This document shows, one piece after another, positions 1 through 9,357 of a stretch of 64,000 nt of DNA. Both the position numbers and the translations under genes were made by a program. The stretch is from Flavobacterium sp. SLB02 (lineage in GTDB: Bacteria > Bacteroidota > Bacteroidia > Flavobacteriales > Flavobacteriaceae), in the NCBI RefSeq assembly GCF_009664855.1, contig NZ_CP045928.1, forward strand, positions 5,753,497 through 5,817,496. The letters run 5' to 3'. Under the pieces are notes generated by a model. It saw only the letters and a program-made list of their open reading frames with translations. It made no database searches and had not been told where the DNA came from. The first letter of the stretch is position 1; every line of letters begins with the position of its first letter.

Positions 1-354
1 AGTTTATTTAACTGCAAAGTGCGCAAAGCTTTATTTTTTTTTTGTCTCGCAAAGAACGAATTATTTTCCTGAACGACGGGAAGCTGTAATGGCAATTTCG
101 TTCAACTCTTCTTTTTTTGATGCTATCCTGGTTTGTTTTTAATTTTCTACTTGAAAAAACAATTAAAGCTGATTAAAAACAGAAAAAGATAAAATTGAAT
201 TTTCATGATTTGGGTTATTATTCAGTGTGTTTAAAAATGAATACTGAAGTATTTAAAAGAATATTTTTCGCTGCAATTTTTATAAATAAATAATTTAGGG
301 TTTTAGAATTTTAGGTTTAGGGTTTCTTTGTGGGTAAAATCCTTCAATTCGTTT
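1..354. other. Intergenic region at window edge
   Basis: No supportable gene is seen. The first 55 bases carry 'GCAAAG' words (CTGCAAAGTGCGCAAAG) of a type that recurs in other gaps of this window. On the minus strand, 61-138 reads as a short stop-bounded peptide ending in ITASRRSGK, too short to call; it could be the remnant of a gene. The rest is AT-rich sequence without obvious structure. Confidence 0.5.
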
Positions 355-609
355 TTAGATTTCATAAAATACGGTTTTTGCTTTTTCTGCGGCAGGAGTT
401 AATCTTGCGCCGCCGCCACCTTTTCTGCCAAAAAGTTTTTCTACCAACGGACTTTCTGCCCGTTGATTCATTTCTTCAACCAATTGCCACGCCTGACGAT
501 AGGCCATTTTCATTTCTTTAGCGGCGTTGGTTATAGATCCGGTTTTTCGAATATTTTCTAATAACCAGATTTTTCCAATTCCTAAAAAAAGGACCTTCGG
601 CTTCTTCAA
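355..609 (-). CDS. Winged-helix regulator, ModE N-terminal/LysR-like HTH family, possibly eroded
   Basis: The product matches the stand-alone winged-helix domain related to the N-terminus of molybdate regulator ModE: FLGIGKIWLLENIRKTGSI, then NAAKEMKMAYRQAWQLVEEMN (recognition region), then the glycine-rich wing GRKGGGGARLTPAA. Family members are usually about 105-120 residues; this reading frame has 84. There is no ATG: the only possible starts are TTG at 607-609 or rarer codons, although the frame is open upstream to a stop at 640-642 and that segment (KYDFGLKKPK) resembles the missing first beta strand. At the 3' end the TAA at 355-357 is followed in frame by KRIEGFY, which looks like the expected continuation. 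Loss of the start and gain of a stop would make it a decaying gene; it may also be simply a short variant. Confidence 0.6.
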   Translation of the reverse strand: MKKPKVLFLGIGKIWLLENIRKTGSITNAAKEMKMAYRQAWQLVEEMNQRAESPLVEKLFGRKGGGGARLTPAAEKAKTVFYEI

Positions 610-827
610 TCCAAAGTCGTACTTAAAATAATGTATTTTTTATTATTTTCCATTTTTGCACTTTAAAAAACATCTTTAAAAATAGACTATTTTCAGTAAA
701 ATGACTCTCCTAATTCGAAAAGTGTTTAAAAAGACCATTTTCTTCTCTAAATATCAGTGCAAATTTGAGTATTTGTGGGTTTTGAAATAATGATTTTTAT
801 CACATTTTTTAATCTAAAAAAATTACT

Positions 828-857
828 TTGGTACAATCCACAATAAACGTAAATTTG
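828..857 (+). promoter_or_regulatory. Predicted leuS promoter (Bacteroidota type)
   Basis: TTG at 828-830, a 19-base spacer, then TAAATTTG at 850-857, a perfect match to the Bacteroidota -7 element TAnnTTTG with the expected -33 TTG. The leuS start codon lies 67 bases downstream. Between them, 885-918 holds short 'ACTCAG' words repeated four times. Confidence 0.65.
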
Positions 858-924
858 CAAACTTATTATACAATATACTAAAACTTAGCAACTCAGTTAC
901 TCAGTAACTCAGCAACTCAAAGAA

Positions 925-3792
925 ATGAAATACAATCCAAACGAAATCGAAGAAAAATGGCAGAAATATTGGGCTGAAAACCAAACTTTTGCTGCATCAA
1001 ACAATTCTGAAAAACCAAAGCATTATGTGCTGGACATGTTTCCTTACCCATCTGGGGCAGGATTACACGTAGGACATCCGCTTGGTTATATTGCTTCAGA
1101 TGTTTATTCTCGTTTCAAAAGACATCAGGGTTTCAATGTTTTGCACCCAATGGGTTATGACAGTTTTGGTTTGCCGGCGGAACAATATGCGATACAAACA
1201 GGACAACGTCCGGAAGATACAACGCGCGTAAATATCGACGGTGGAGTAGATAAAGAAGGAAAACAAATTGCAGGATATAGAAAACAATTGGATAAAATTG
1301 GTTTTTCGTTTGACTGGAGTCGAGAAGTGCGTACATCAAATCCTGATTATTATAAACATACACAATGGATTTTTATCCAATTGTTCAATTCGTGGTATTG
1401 CAGAAAACAAGGAAAAGCATTTGATATTTCAGAGCTTGTAAAAGTTTTTGAAGAAGAAGGAAATGTTTTGGTCGAGGCAGTTTGCGATGACAATGTTGCG
1501 ATTTTCACAAGAGAAGATTGGAATTCATATTCTGACGATCAGAAAGAAAAAATCCTTTTGCAATACAGAATGACCTATTTGGCTGAAACCGAAGTAAACT
1601 GGTGTCCTGGTTTAGGAACTGTTTTGGCAAATGACGAAATTGTAAACGGAGTTTCAGAGCGTGGAGGATATCCGGTTATTCGTAAAAAAATGACTCAATG
1701 GAGCATGCGAATTTCTGCTTATGCAGAACGTTTGTTGCAAGGTTTAAATGATATTGACTGGAGCGAATCGATAAAAGAATCGCAAAGAAACTGGATCGGA
1801 AAATCGGTTGGTGCTTTGGTTACTTTTAATGTAAAAGATCATAACGAAGTTATCGAAGTATTCACAACTCGTCCTGATACTATTTTTGGAGTTACTTTTA
1901 TGACTTTAGCGCCAGAACATGATTTGGTAGCTAAAATCACAACTCCGGAACAAAAAGCAGTAGTTGAGGCTTATATCGAAAAAACAGCAAAACGTTCAGA
2001 GCGTGAGCGTATGGCTGATGTAAAAACCATTTCGGGAGTATTTACCGGCGCTTATGCGGAACATCCTTTTACAAAAGAACCAATTCCGGTTTGGATTGGG
2101 GATTACGTTTTAGCAGGTTACGGAACAGGTGCTGTAATGGCGGTTCCTTGCGGAGACGAAAGAGATTATGCTTTTGCGAATTTCTTTAAAGGTCAAAACG
2201 GAATGCAGGAAATCAAGAATATCTTCGCAAATGTTGATATTTCTGAAGCAGCTTACGGATCTAAAGACAATGTTGAAATCGCTAATTCTGATTTCTTAAA
2301 CGGATTAAATTATAAAGCAGCAACTCAAAAAGCAATTACCGAATTAGAAAAAATAGGACAAGGCAAAGGAAAAACAAATTACCGTTTGCGTGATGCTGTT
2401 TTCTCTCGTCAGCGTTATTGGGGAGAACCTTTCCCGGTGTATTATGTAAATGGTTTGCCAAAGATGATCGATGCGCAGCATTTGCCAATTATTTTGCCTG
2501 AAGTAGAGAAATATTTACCAACCGAAGATGGTTTGCCTCCGTTAGGAAACGCAGCAGTTTGGGCTTGGGATACAACAAATAATAAAGTTGTCAATACTGA
2601 TTTAGTAGATCATGCAACTATTTTTCCATTAGAATTGAACACTATGCCAGGTTGGGCAGGAAGTTCATGGTATTGGATGCGTTATATGGATGCGCATAAC
2701 GAAACTGAATTTGCAAGCAAAGAAGCTTTGGGGTATTGGGAAAGCGTAGATTTATATATTGGAGGAAGCGAACACGCGACCGGACATTTATTGTATTCTC
2801 GTTTCTGGAATAAATTCTTAAAAGACAAAGGTTTTGCTCCAACCGAAGAACCATTCAAAAAACTGATCAATCAGGGAATGATTTTGGGAACAACGGCTTA
2901 TGTTTACAGGTTAGAAGGAACAAATACATTTGTATCTAAAAATAAAATTGAAGGCCAGAATGTTCAGCCAATTCGTGTTGATGTTCATTTCGTAAATTCT
3001 TCTGATGAATTGAATCTAGAAAAGTTCAAAGCATGGAGAGAAGATTTTAATACTGCCGAATTTATTTTGGATGAAAACGGAAAATATATTGTGGGTCGTG
3101 AAGTCGAAAAAATGTCGAAATCATATTATAACGTAGTTACTCCGGATGATATTTGTAATGAATATGGTGCTGATACATTACGTTTGTACGAAATGTTCTT
3201 AGGGCCATTAGAACAAGCAAAGCCTTGGAATACTGCCGGAATTTCGGGAGTATTTGGATTCCTTAAAAAATTATGGAGATTGTATTTTGATGAGAATAAT
3301 GGTTTAATCGTAAACAACGACGAACCAACCAAAGACAACTTAAAATCATTACATAAAACCATCAAAAAAGTAGCAGAAGATATCGAGAGTTTCTCTTTTA
3401 ATACTTCGGTTTCTCAATTTATGATTTGTGTGAATGAATTGTCTACTCAAAATTGTCATTCCAGAGCAATCTTAGAACCATTAGCGATTTTGGTTTCGCC
3501 GTATGCACCGCATATCGCTGAAGAGTTATGGTCACAATTAGGACATACAACTTCTATTGCAACAGTTGATTTTCCGGTTTTTGAAGCCAAACATTTAGTA
3601 GAGACTAATAAGGAATATCCAGTTTCTTTCAACGGAAAAATGCGTTTCACTATCGAATTACCTTTGGATTTAACCAAAGAACAAATCGAAGAAATCATCA
3701 TGAAAGATGAAAGAACATTACGTCAGTTAGATGGTAAAACACCAAATAAGGTGATTATTGTTCCCGGGAAGATTATTAACCTTGTGGGGTAA
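925..3792 (+). CDS. leuS: Leucyl-tRNA synthetase
   Basis: Class I aminoacyl-tRNA synthetase that charges tRNA-Leu in the cytoplasm. The HIGH signature appears as HVGH at residues 48-51 (context YPSGAGLHVGH) and the second signature as KMSKS near residues 729-733. Between them lie the CP1 editing insertion (TTRPDTIFGVTFM is the typical threonine-rich editing motif) and the zinc-less Bacteroidota insertions that bring the length to 955 residues, somewhat more than the 860 of E. coli. The C-terminus (KVIIVPGKIINLV) is the usual tRNA-binding tail, so the gene is complete. It stands alone, with its own promoter, and is followed by 380 bases of repeated spacer. Confidence 0.98.
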   Translation: MKYNPNEIEEKWQKYWAENQTFAASNNSEKPKHYVLDMFPYPSGAGLHVGHPLGYIASDVYSRFKRHQGFNVLHPMGYDSFGLPAEQYAIQTGQRPEDTTRVNIDGGVDKEGKQIAGYRKQLDKIGFSFDWSREVRTSNPDYYKHTQWIFIQLFNSWYCRKQGKAFDISELVKVFEEEGNVLVEAVCDDNVAIFTREDWNSYSDDQKEKILLQYRMTYLAETEVNWCPGLGTVLANDEIVNGVSERGGYPVIRKKMTQWSMRISAYAERLLQGLNDIDWSESIKESQRNWIGKSVGALVTFNVKDHNEVIEVFTTRPDTIFGVTFMTLAPEHDLVAKITTPEQKAVVEAYIEKTAKRSERERMADVKTISGVFTGAYAEHPFTKEPIPVWIGDYVLAGYGTGAVMAVPCGDERDYAFANFFKGQNGMQEIKNIFANVDISEAAYGSKDNVEIANSDFLNGLNYKAATQKAITELEKIGQGKGKTNYRLRDAVFSRQRYWGEPFPVYYVNGLPKMIDAQHLPIILPEVEKYLPTEDGLPPLGNAAVWAWDTTNNKVVNTDLVDHATIFPLELNTMPGWAGSSWYWMRYMDAHNETEFASKEALGYWESVDLYIGGSEHATGHLLYSRFWNKFLKDKGFAPTEEPFKKLINQGMILGTTAYVYRLEGTNTFVSKNKIEGQNVQPIRVDVHFVNSSDELNLEKFKAWREDFNTAEFILDENGKYIVGREVEKMSKSYYNVVTPDDICNEYGADTLRLYEMFLGPLEQAKPWNTAGISGVFGFLKKLWRLYFDENNGLIVNNDEPTKDNLKSLHKTIKKVAEDIESFSFNTSVSQFMICVNELSTQNCHSRAILEPLAILVSPYAPHIAEELWSQLGHTTSIATVDFPVFEAKHLVETNKEYPVSFNGKMRFTIELPLDLTKEQIEEIIMKDERTLRQLDGKTPNKVIIVPGKIINLVG

Positions 3793-3835
3793 ATAAATAA
3801 ATTCCATTTTTTTAAATTCCAAATTCCAGTTTTAT

Positions 3836-4080
3836 GATTGGGATTTGGAATTTTTTTTTGCACATAGTTTTTTTTTGCTACGAATTACACGAATTAAATT
3901 CGTGGTAAAACTTCACCATGCTTCAATTGGAGTCTGAAATTTTTAAATTGGAATTTCCTTCCTTATAATTGGGGTTTGGAATTTTTTTTTGCCCATAATT
4001 TTTCCGACACGAATTCACGAATTTACACAAATTAAATTCGCGAAAATTCGTGGCAAAAATTCGCCCTACTTCAATTGGAT
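3836..4080. repeat. Imperfect tandem duplication of a ~100-bp intergenic unit
   Basis: Two diverged copies of one unit lie at 3836-3931 and 3965-4080. Each runs: TTGGGATTTGGAATT-like start, a T8-9 tract, 'GC(A/C)CATA', a second T tract, ACGAATT-CACGAATT words, 'AAATTCG', 'CGTGGYAAAA', and ends in 'CTTCAATTGGA'. The second copy carries an extra 'CGCGAAAATT' insertion. The 'CACGAATTCACGAATT ... AATTCGTGGC' words also occur at 39110-39140 and 55815-55905. The remaining 3793-4174 spacer shows no gene. Confidence 0.7.
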
Positions 4081-4174
4081 TTTTTTTTTTTTTTTGTAAA
4101 AAATCTGTAACATTTTAAAACTTCTCGTATCCAAAAGGCGAATTAAATCATTTAACAACTTAAAACTATTAAAA

Positions 4175-5023
4175 ATGAAAAAGTATATCATCTTAATTAT
4201 CGCCCTATTGTTTTCAGCATTATGTTTAAATGTATTTGCACAAGCAAAACAATATCCGTTTGAGGTTCTTAAAACCGGAAAAGGAAAACAAGCTATGATA
4301 TTCATTCCCGGGTTTGCTTCTTCAGGAGATGTCTGGAATGAAACCAAAACAACTTTCGAAAAAGATTTTACCTGTTATACTTTTACAATGGCTGGTTTTG
4401 CAGGGGTAAAGCCCCAGCCAAATCCTTCGTTTAAAAATTGGGAAGATGAAATTGCTCATTATATAAAAGCAAATAAAATAGAAAAACCAATTGTTGTTGG
4501 TCATAGTATGGGCGGAGGATTGGCTCTTGCAATCGCCGCAGATTATCCGGAATTAATCAGTAAAATTGTTGTGGTTGATGGATTACCTTGTTTAGCTGCA
4601 TTGATGGATCCTTCTTTTGCATCAAAAGAAAATAATGATTGTTCTGCTATGGTGACTCAAATGACAGGAATGTCAGATAATCAGTTTTATGATATGCAGA
4701 AAAAAACAATGCCAATACTTCTTGAAGATACTTCGAAACTGAAAATGGTAGTAGATTGGAGCGTAAAATCAGATCGAAAGACTTTTGCCGAAATGTATTG
4801 TGATTTTTATAATACCGATTTAAGAGATAAAATTGCAGCTATAAAATGTCCGTCATTAATTTTACTGGAATCTTATTTTGTAAATTTAAAACCTGCAATT
4901 GAGGGGCAATATAAAAACTTGAAAACAGCTAATTTTCAATATGCCAATAAAGGTTTACACTTTATAATGTATGATGATAAAGCGTGGTATTTAACTCAGA
5001 TCAGCAATTTTATAAAATCGTAG
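4175..5023 (+). CDS. Exported alpha/beta-hydrolase
   Basis: A single-domain alpha/beta-hydrolase with a signal peptide (residues 1-22, MKKYIILIIALLFSALCLN-VFA, cleavage likely after FA or AQA), so periplasmic or outer-membrane facing. The oxyanion loop is FIPGFASSG near residue 43, the nucleophile elbow is GHSMGG with Ser111, and the catalytic His is His262 in KGLHFIMYDD; an acidic residue in the segment around 205-235 should complete the triad. Substrate cannot be inferred. The next gene, an ECF sigma factor, starts 4 bases after the stop, so the hydrolase is co-transcribed with a sigma/partner pair; an envelope-stress or cell-surface role is a guess. Confidence 0.8.
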   Translation: MKKYIILIIALLFSALCLNVFAQAKQYPFEVLKTGKGKQAMIFIPGFASSGDVWNETKTTFEKDFTCYTFTMAGFAGVKPQPNPSFKNWEDEIAHYIKANKIEKPIVVGHSMGGGLALAIAADYPELISKIVVVDGLPCLAALMDPSFASKENNDCSAMVTQMTGMSDNQFYDMQKKTMPILLEDTSKLKMVVDWSVKSDRKTFAEMYCDFYNTDLRDKIAAIKCPSLILLESYFVNLKPAIEGQYKNLKTANFQYANKGLHFIMYDDKAWYLTQISNFIKS

Positions 5024-5026
5024 TAA

Positions 5027-5500
5027 ATGGAATTTGAGACTATTTATAAAACATATTGGGACAGGATCTTCAGGCTTTGTATGGGGTTTGTAAACAATTA
5101 TGATATTGCGCAGGATTTGGCACAGGAAACTTTCATTATTGTTTGGCAGCAGCTGGAAACTTTTCGAAATGAATCCGGTATAGGAACCTGGATTTTTAGA
5201 ATCGCATCTAATAATTGTTTAAGGCAGATTGAAAAAGAGAGACGTTTCCTGAAATCGGATTTGCCCAATCATCTTACGGAGGAAAAACAGGCTTCAATAG
5301 AACCTCAAATCCAGTTTTTGTACAAGTGTATTGCAGAATTAGCGGAAACAGACCGTATCATTATTTCGCTGGAATTAGAAGATGTAAAGCAAGCAGAAAT
5401 AGCCAAAATTGTGGGACTTTCCGAAGCAAATGTGAGAGTTAAAATTTACAGGATAAAAGAAAAACTGACTCAAAAATTTAAAGAAAATGGACAACAATAA
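5027..5500 (+). CDS. RNA polymerase ECF-type sigma factor
   Basis: A 157-residue sigma-70 family protein with only regions 2 and 4. Region 2 is at about residues 5-70 (YWDRIFRLCMGFVNNYDIAQDLAQETF is the core-binding and -10-melting part), and region 4 at about 105-150, with the helix-turn-helix QAEIAKIVGLSEANVRVKIYR. Length is normal for the ECF class. It begins 4 bases after the hydrolase gene and its last 14 bases overlap the next gene, so the three are translationally linked. Overlap with a membrane protein is the usual arrangement for an ECF sigma and its regulator. Confidence 0.92.
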   Translation: MEFETIYKTYWDRIFRLCMGFVNNYDIAQDLAQETFIIVWQQLETFRNESGIGTWIFRIASNNCLRQIEKERRFLKSDLPNHLTEEKQASIEPQIQFLYKCIAELAETDRIIISLELEDVKQAEIAKIVGLSEANVRVKIYRIKEKLTQKFKENGQQ

Positions 5501-6080
5501 TATAGACTTTAAAGATTTATGGAAAAAACAAACCGTAAATCAGCACAATATCGAAGATTTGTTACTGAGATTAAAACAGTTTAAAAGATCAAGTTTAAGA
5601 TCTTTGTGGAGAACTAATATCTTACTTGCAGCAACAACTGCTTTTGTAATTTTTGTATGGTACCATTATCAGCCCGAATTTATTTCGACCAAAATTGGAA
5701 TCATTTTAGTGATTTTGGCCATGATAATGTATGTGGGTGTTTATAACAGATTGTTGGGGACTTATAAAAATATCGATTCGACACAAACCAATCAGGAATA
5801 TTTACAGCAGTTAATTTCGATTAGAAAAAAACAACAATGCATGCAATCGACCATTTTGAGTTTGTATTTTGTACTACTTGGAGTGGGAATTGGTTTGTAT
5901 ATGTATGAATACACAGTGAGGATGACTGCTTTTTGGGCAATTTTCACCTATGGAATTACATTGCTTTGGATTGCATTGAACTGGTTTTACATTCGTCCGA
6001 AACAAATTAAAAAACAGCAAACTAAAATTAATGGACTAATTGAGAAGTTTGAAGTGATCAACAATCAATTTGCGGAATAA
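5487..6080 (+). CDS. Membrane protein, probable regulator of the adjacent ECF sigma factor
   Basis: A 197-residue protein with a charged cytoplasmic N-terminus of about 45 residues followed by two pairs of membrane segments (about 43-60, 66-84, 116-135, 142-160) and a basic coiled tail (IRPKQIKKQQTKINGLIEKF). No recognised anti-sigma zinc or RskA motif is visible. Its start overlaps the end of the sigma gene by 14 bases, and this position is what suggests an anti-sigma role; the sequence itself does not prove it. A strong hairpin terminator follows at once. Confidence 0.6.
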   Translation: MDNNNIDFKDLWKKQTVNQHNIEDLLLRLKQFKRSSLRSLWRTNILLAATTAFVIFVWYHYQPEFISTKIGIILVILAMIMYVGVYNRLLGTYKNIDSTQTNQEYLQQLISIRKKQQCMQSTILSLYFVLLGVGIGLYMYEYTVRMTAFWAIFTYGITLLWIALNWFYIRPKQIKKQQTKINGLIEKFEVINNQFAE

Positions 6081-6084
6081 AAAA

Positions 6085-6116
6085 GAAGCTCTGCAATAAT
6101 GCAGAGCTTCTTTTTT
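6085..6116. terminator. Bidirectional rho-independent terminator
   Basis: Perfect 10-bp stem GAAGCTCTGC / GCAGAGCTTC (6085-6094 and 6101-6110), 6-base loop AATAAT, T6 on the plus strand and A4 before the stem for the opposite direction. It closes the sigma operon and serves the convergent lipoprotein gene. Confidence 0.9.
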
Positions 6117-6150
6117 CCAAAATTAAAATAAAAATTCTACTCCTAAAAAA

Positions 6151-6549
6151 TTATAGGGGAAAAACGTAAGGCACAAGAGTTACTACAATGATTCCGTCAC
6201 TGTTTGCTTTTGCGGTAGATTCTTTTACTACTTTACCGCCAACATAAATTTTGGCAGTTAAAGTTTGATCTTTAAGGCCACCATGACCACTTGCGCTAGC
6301 TGTTACACCATTAACATCTGCATCAACGGTAATCTCTTTAGTCCAAGGCAATTTGGTAACGTCCTCATTTAACGGATTTCCGCCTTTGTCAAAATAAATT
6401 GTACTAAGTTCTCCGGTAAAATTTCCGGTTAGCTCATATTTTACATCTCTAGAAACTGGTTGTGAGTCATTATCGTCATCGCTGCTGCAAGATCCTGCTG
6501 TAAAAGCCAGAGTTAATACAATCGCTAAAGTTTTAAAAATTGATTTCAT
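6151..6549 (-). CDS. Surface lipoprotein, MmpS-like beta-sandwich
   Basis: Start chosen at the ATG 6547-6549 (MKSIFKTLAIVL) because the upstream extension lacks a signal peptide. Residues 1-20 are a lipoprotein signal ending TAGSC, and the cysteine is followed by SSDDDNDS, the acidic signal that in Flavobacteria directs lipoproteins to the cell surface. The mature part (VKYELTGNFTGELSTIYFDKGG ... LPWTKEITVDADVNG ... LTAKIYVGGKVVKES) has the strand pattern of MmpS-type proteins: a short beta sandwich. The similarity is judged by eye. Transcribed divergently from the sensor kinase, with the palindrome at 6638 between them. Confidence 0.7.
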   Translation of the reverse strand: MKSIFKTLAIVLTLAFTAGSCSSDDDNDSQPVSRDVKYELTGNFTGELSTIYFDKGGNPLNEDVTKLPWTKEITVDADVNGVTASASGHGGLKDQTLTAKIYVGGKVVKESTAKANSDGIIVVTLVPYVFPL

Positions 6550-6637
6550 ACTATTTTTTTTAATAATTAACATTTCTTTAAAACAAAATTAGGCACTTAT
6601 TCAAGAGGTGGCAATACCTGATAAAATGCATTTTGCA

Positions 6638-6655
6638 TTACCTGATATCAGGTAA
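6638..6655. promoter_or_regulatory. Perfect palindrome, candidate response-regulator operator
   Basis: TTACCTGATATCAGGTAA is a perfect 18-bp palindrome: two heptamers TACCTGA/TCAGGTA separated by 2 bp. A further half site TACCTGAT lies at 6615-6622 and a 12-bp palindrome AAAATGCATTTT at 6623-6634. It sits between two divergent genes, about 40 bases upstream of the kinase -7 element TATTTTTG (6694-6701). The same site with a single central change occurs at 33728-33745. Confidence 0.6.
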
Positions 6656-6716
6656 AAGTGGTAGAATTCCTTTTCAAACATTTTTTTATTTGATATTTTT
6701 GAATAAATACCACTTT

Positions 6717-8729
6717 ATGAAGAAAATCTACTTATTAATATTATCCCTTTTTTTATCTGTCGTTTCGCATTCCCAGGTAATTCTTTCTCTTGATGATGAT
6801 TCGGTTTATATAGACAGTATTGCTAAAATCACTAAAAATACAAAGTCAGATAGTGTTAAATGTTTGTATAGCTTTAAGTTGTCTAAACTATATTTGATGG
6901 TTCAGGATGCTAAAAAATCAAAAGAATATTTAGAGCAGGCCAATAAACTAAAAAGCAAATTTCCGTTTTTAAACGATGCGGGAGTATTTTACAATTCCTA
7001 TAGTTTTTTAGAAAAAGGAGATGTTGATGGTTTCGAAAAAGCACTGCTTGAAGGAAACAACAAACTAAAAAAGTATTACAATACCGAAGCATTTCGACTC
7101 AGGGCAATTATCCTGCAGAATTACGGTATCATGCAGCAACGAAAGAATAATGAAAAGCTTTATATGAAACTGCTGATTAATGAAGCCATTCCTGCTGCCA
7201 AAAAAAGTCGTGATTATGAGCTTATAAGTGGTTTGTATAAAGCGGTTGCAATTATTTTTATGAATAATAACGAGCGTGAAAAAGCAAGCGAATATTTAAG
7301 CGAGGCCCTGAAATATATCGAAAGGGCGATTAAAAAATCGCCAACACTTGCAGAGTCAAGAATGGAAACTTATATCATAAATGCCGAAAACCTAATAGAA
7401 CTAAAGCATTTTTATGACGCCAAAAAAATACTTGATAAGGCATTTTTGACTTTAAAAAACTTTCCTGAATCAAACTTAAACGATTCCTATTTTTATGCTG
7501 AAGGATTGTATTATGCGAAACAAAATAAAAATACAATTGCTTTAGAAAGTTACGAGAAAGGAATAAAGTCTGCCGAAAAACATCAGAATGCAATTGCGGT
7601 AAACCGATTAAAATTTGCTGAGTATGAAGTGCTTTTTAAGTTGAGGAATTATGAAAAAGCAAAAAAGAATTTAGAATACCTTTTAAAGAATACTCCTTTT
7701 GTTATAGATAAAAAGAATTATTACAACGAATTGGCCAAGGTATACAATGCTACAAAAGAGTATGACAAAGCTTATTATTATTCTAATAAACACAATGCAG
7801 TAAACGATAGTTTAAACAATACTAAGTTTAAAAGTGAAATTGTAGAACTTGAAGCAAAATACAAAAAAGCCGAAAGCGAGAAAAAAATAACGATGCTGCA
7901 ATCGCTAAATGATAAAGCCGCCTTAATGGTGTACAGCAACCGTTTGAATTCACTCCTTTTTGCAGGTTTGTCTTTTCTGTTACTTGTGATTGTCTTGTTT
8001 TTGTGGATTTTTAATAAAAACCAAAAGAAATTAAGCATTCAAAAAGAAATCAACCTTAAGCAAGAACTGTCTGCTTTTGAAAATCGTCATAAACTTTCGG
8101 TTTCTAAAGCCTTGATTCAGGGAGAAGAAATGGAACGCAGAAGAATCGCCAGAGATCTGCATGATGGTCTGGGAAGTATGCTTTCGAGTGTAAAAATTCA
8201 TTTAAATCTGGCAAAAAAAGAAAATGCTGAAACTGTAAACGGAGTAGATGCCCTGCTTGATAATTCGATAAAAGAGCTTCGAAACATATCACAGAATCTA
8301 ATGCCCGAAAGTTTGCTGGAGCTAAGTTTAGAACATGCTTTAAGAGATTTATGCGCTGCAAATTCAAATGCTGTTACCAAAGTTGAATTTCAGTATTTGA
8401 TAAAAAAATCAAGGCTTCCTAAAAATTCCGAAATCATGATTTACAGGATTATTCAGGAGTTATTAAATAATGCCTTAAAATATGCAAAGGCCAGTCAGGT
8501 TTTGGTTTCGTGCTCTCAAAATAAAGATGTGTTTTTTATTACGGTTGAAGATAATGGGGTTGGTTTTGATGTTTTCGACCCAAAAAATAAAAACGGAATG
8601 GGATTGAAAAACATCAAAAACCGTGTGGAATTCCTAAACGGAAAATTAGAAATTGACAGTAAACCTAATCAGGGAACATCGGCATATATTGAATTAAATG
8701 TAATCAACGAAAATCAGGAAAATGAGTAA
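6717..8729 (+). CDS. TPR-containing sensor histidine kinase (HisKA_3 type)
   Basis: Start taken at 6717 (MKKIYLLILSLFLSVVSHS, a clear signal peptide) rather than the longer reading. The 670-residue protein has a periplasmic array of tetratricopeptide repeats (about 40-380), a short coiled coil, one membrane segment at about 414-434 (LLFAGLSFLLLVIVLFLWIF), a dimerisation domain of the HisKA_3 type with the phosphoacceptor His482 in RRRIARDLHDGLGSML, and a HATPase_c domain with N-box ELLNNALKYA near 581-590 and GMGLKNIKNRV. It overlaps the response regulator gene by 8 bases. The signal sensed by the TPR part is unknown. A TATTTTTG -7 element lies at 6694-6701. Confidence 0.93.
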   Translation: MKKIYLLILSLFLSVVSHSQVILSLDDDSVYIDSIAKITKNTKSDSVKCLYSFKLSKLYLMVQDAKKSKEYLEQANKLKSKFPFLNDAGVFYNSYSFLEKGDVDGFEKALLEGNNKLKKYYNTEAFRLRAIILQNYGIMQQRKNNEKLYMKLLINEAIPAAKKSRDYELISGLYKAVAIIFMNNNEREKASEYLSEALKYIERAIKKSPTLAESRMETYIINAENLIELKHFYDAKKILDKAFLTLKNFPESNLNDSYFYAEGLYYAKQNKNTIALESYEKGIKSAEKHQNAIAVNRLKFAEYEVLFKLRNYEKAKKNLEYLLKNTPFVIDKKNYYNELAKVYNATKEYDKAYYYSNKHNAVNDSLNNTKFKSEIVELEAKYKKAESEKKITMLQSLNDKAALMVYSNRLNSLLFAGLSFLLLVIVLFLWIFNKNQKKLSIQKEINLKQELSAFENRHKLSVSKALIQGEEMERRRIARDLHDGLGSMLSSVKIHLNLAKKENAETVNGVDALLDNSIKELRNISQNLMPESLLELSLEHALRDLCAANSNAVTKVEFQYLIKKSRLPKNSEIMIYRIIQELLNNALKYAKASQVLVSCSQNKDVFFITVEDNGVGFDVFDPKNKNGMGLKNIKNRVEFLNGKLEIDSKPNQGTSAYIELNVINENQENE

Positions 8730-9357
8730 AAAATATAAAATGGTGGTGGTTGATGATCATCCTATTGTAATTTCGGGTATTTCAGGACTTTTATCTGATT
8801 TAGAAAATGTTGAAATTATCGAAAAAATGCAGTCCGGAGTTGCGCTTCTTGATTATATGGAGTGCAACGAAGTAGATTTGGTTTTATTGGATATTTTTCT
8901 TCCAGTGATAACGGGTATCGATTTGTGTAAAGCTATTAAACAGAAATTTCCGCAGGTAGTTGTTATTGGAATGAGCAGCCAGTCTGAACGAAGTTTAGTG
9001 ATGCAATTTATTCAGAATGGAGGAAATGGTTATATTTTGAAAAGTGCTTCATTTGACGAATTTAAAAACTGTATCAATAAAGCAATTGAGGGTGAAATTG
9101 TTTTTAGCGATGAGGTTAAAATAATTGTAAGTCAGCCATTATCTGAAGATCTGGATACTATTCCGAGTTTAAGCCGAAGAGAAAAAGATATCGCTATTTT
9201 ACTTTCAAAAGGAAAACAAACCCAGGAAATTGCCGATGAACTTTTTTTGAGCTTTTTAACGGTACAGACCCACAGACGAAATATCCTTCAGAAATACAAA
9301 ACCAAAAATGTCGCAGAATTAATAACACTACTGTTGAAAAACAATCTTTTAGATTGA
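8722..9357 (+). CDS. Response regulator, NarL/FixJ (LuxR-HTH) family
   Basis: Receiver domain at about residues 5-120, with acidic pocket DD at 11-12, phosphoacceptor Asp57 (LVLLDIFLP) and the conserved Lys in YILKSA. The C-terminal LuxR-type helix-turn-helix occupies about 148-205 (SLSRREKDIAILLSKGKQT...HRRNILQKY). Partner of the overlapping kinase. NarL-type regulators typically bind inverted heptamers spaced by 2 bp; the palindrome at 6638-6655 has exactly that 7-2-7 shape, so autoregulation and control of the site at 33728 are reasonable inferences. Confidence 0.94.
   Translation: MSKKYKMVVVDDHPIVISGISGLLSDLENVEIIEKMQSGVALLDYMECNEVDLVLLDIFLPVITGIDLCKAIKQKFPQVVVIGMSSQSERSLVMQFIQNGGNGYILKSASFDEFKNCINKAIEGEIVFSDEVKIIVSQPLSEDLDTIPSLSRREKDIAILLSKGKQTQEIADELFLSFLTVQTHRRNILQKYKTKNVAELITLLLKNNLLD

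Noticed and set aside
61..138. Minus-strand fragment ending ITASRRSGK
   Set aside because: Only 25 codons from a stop, without a start or family match; could be a remnant but cannot be supported.
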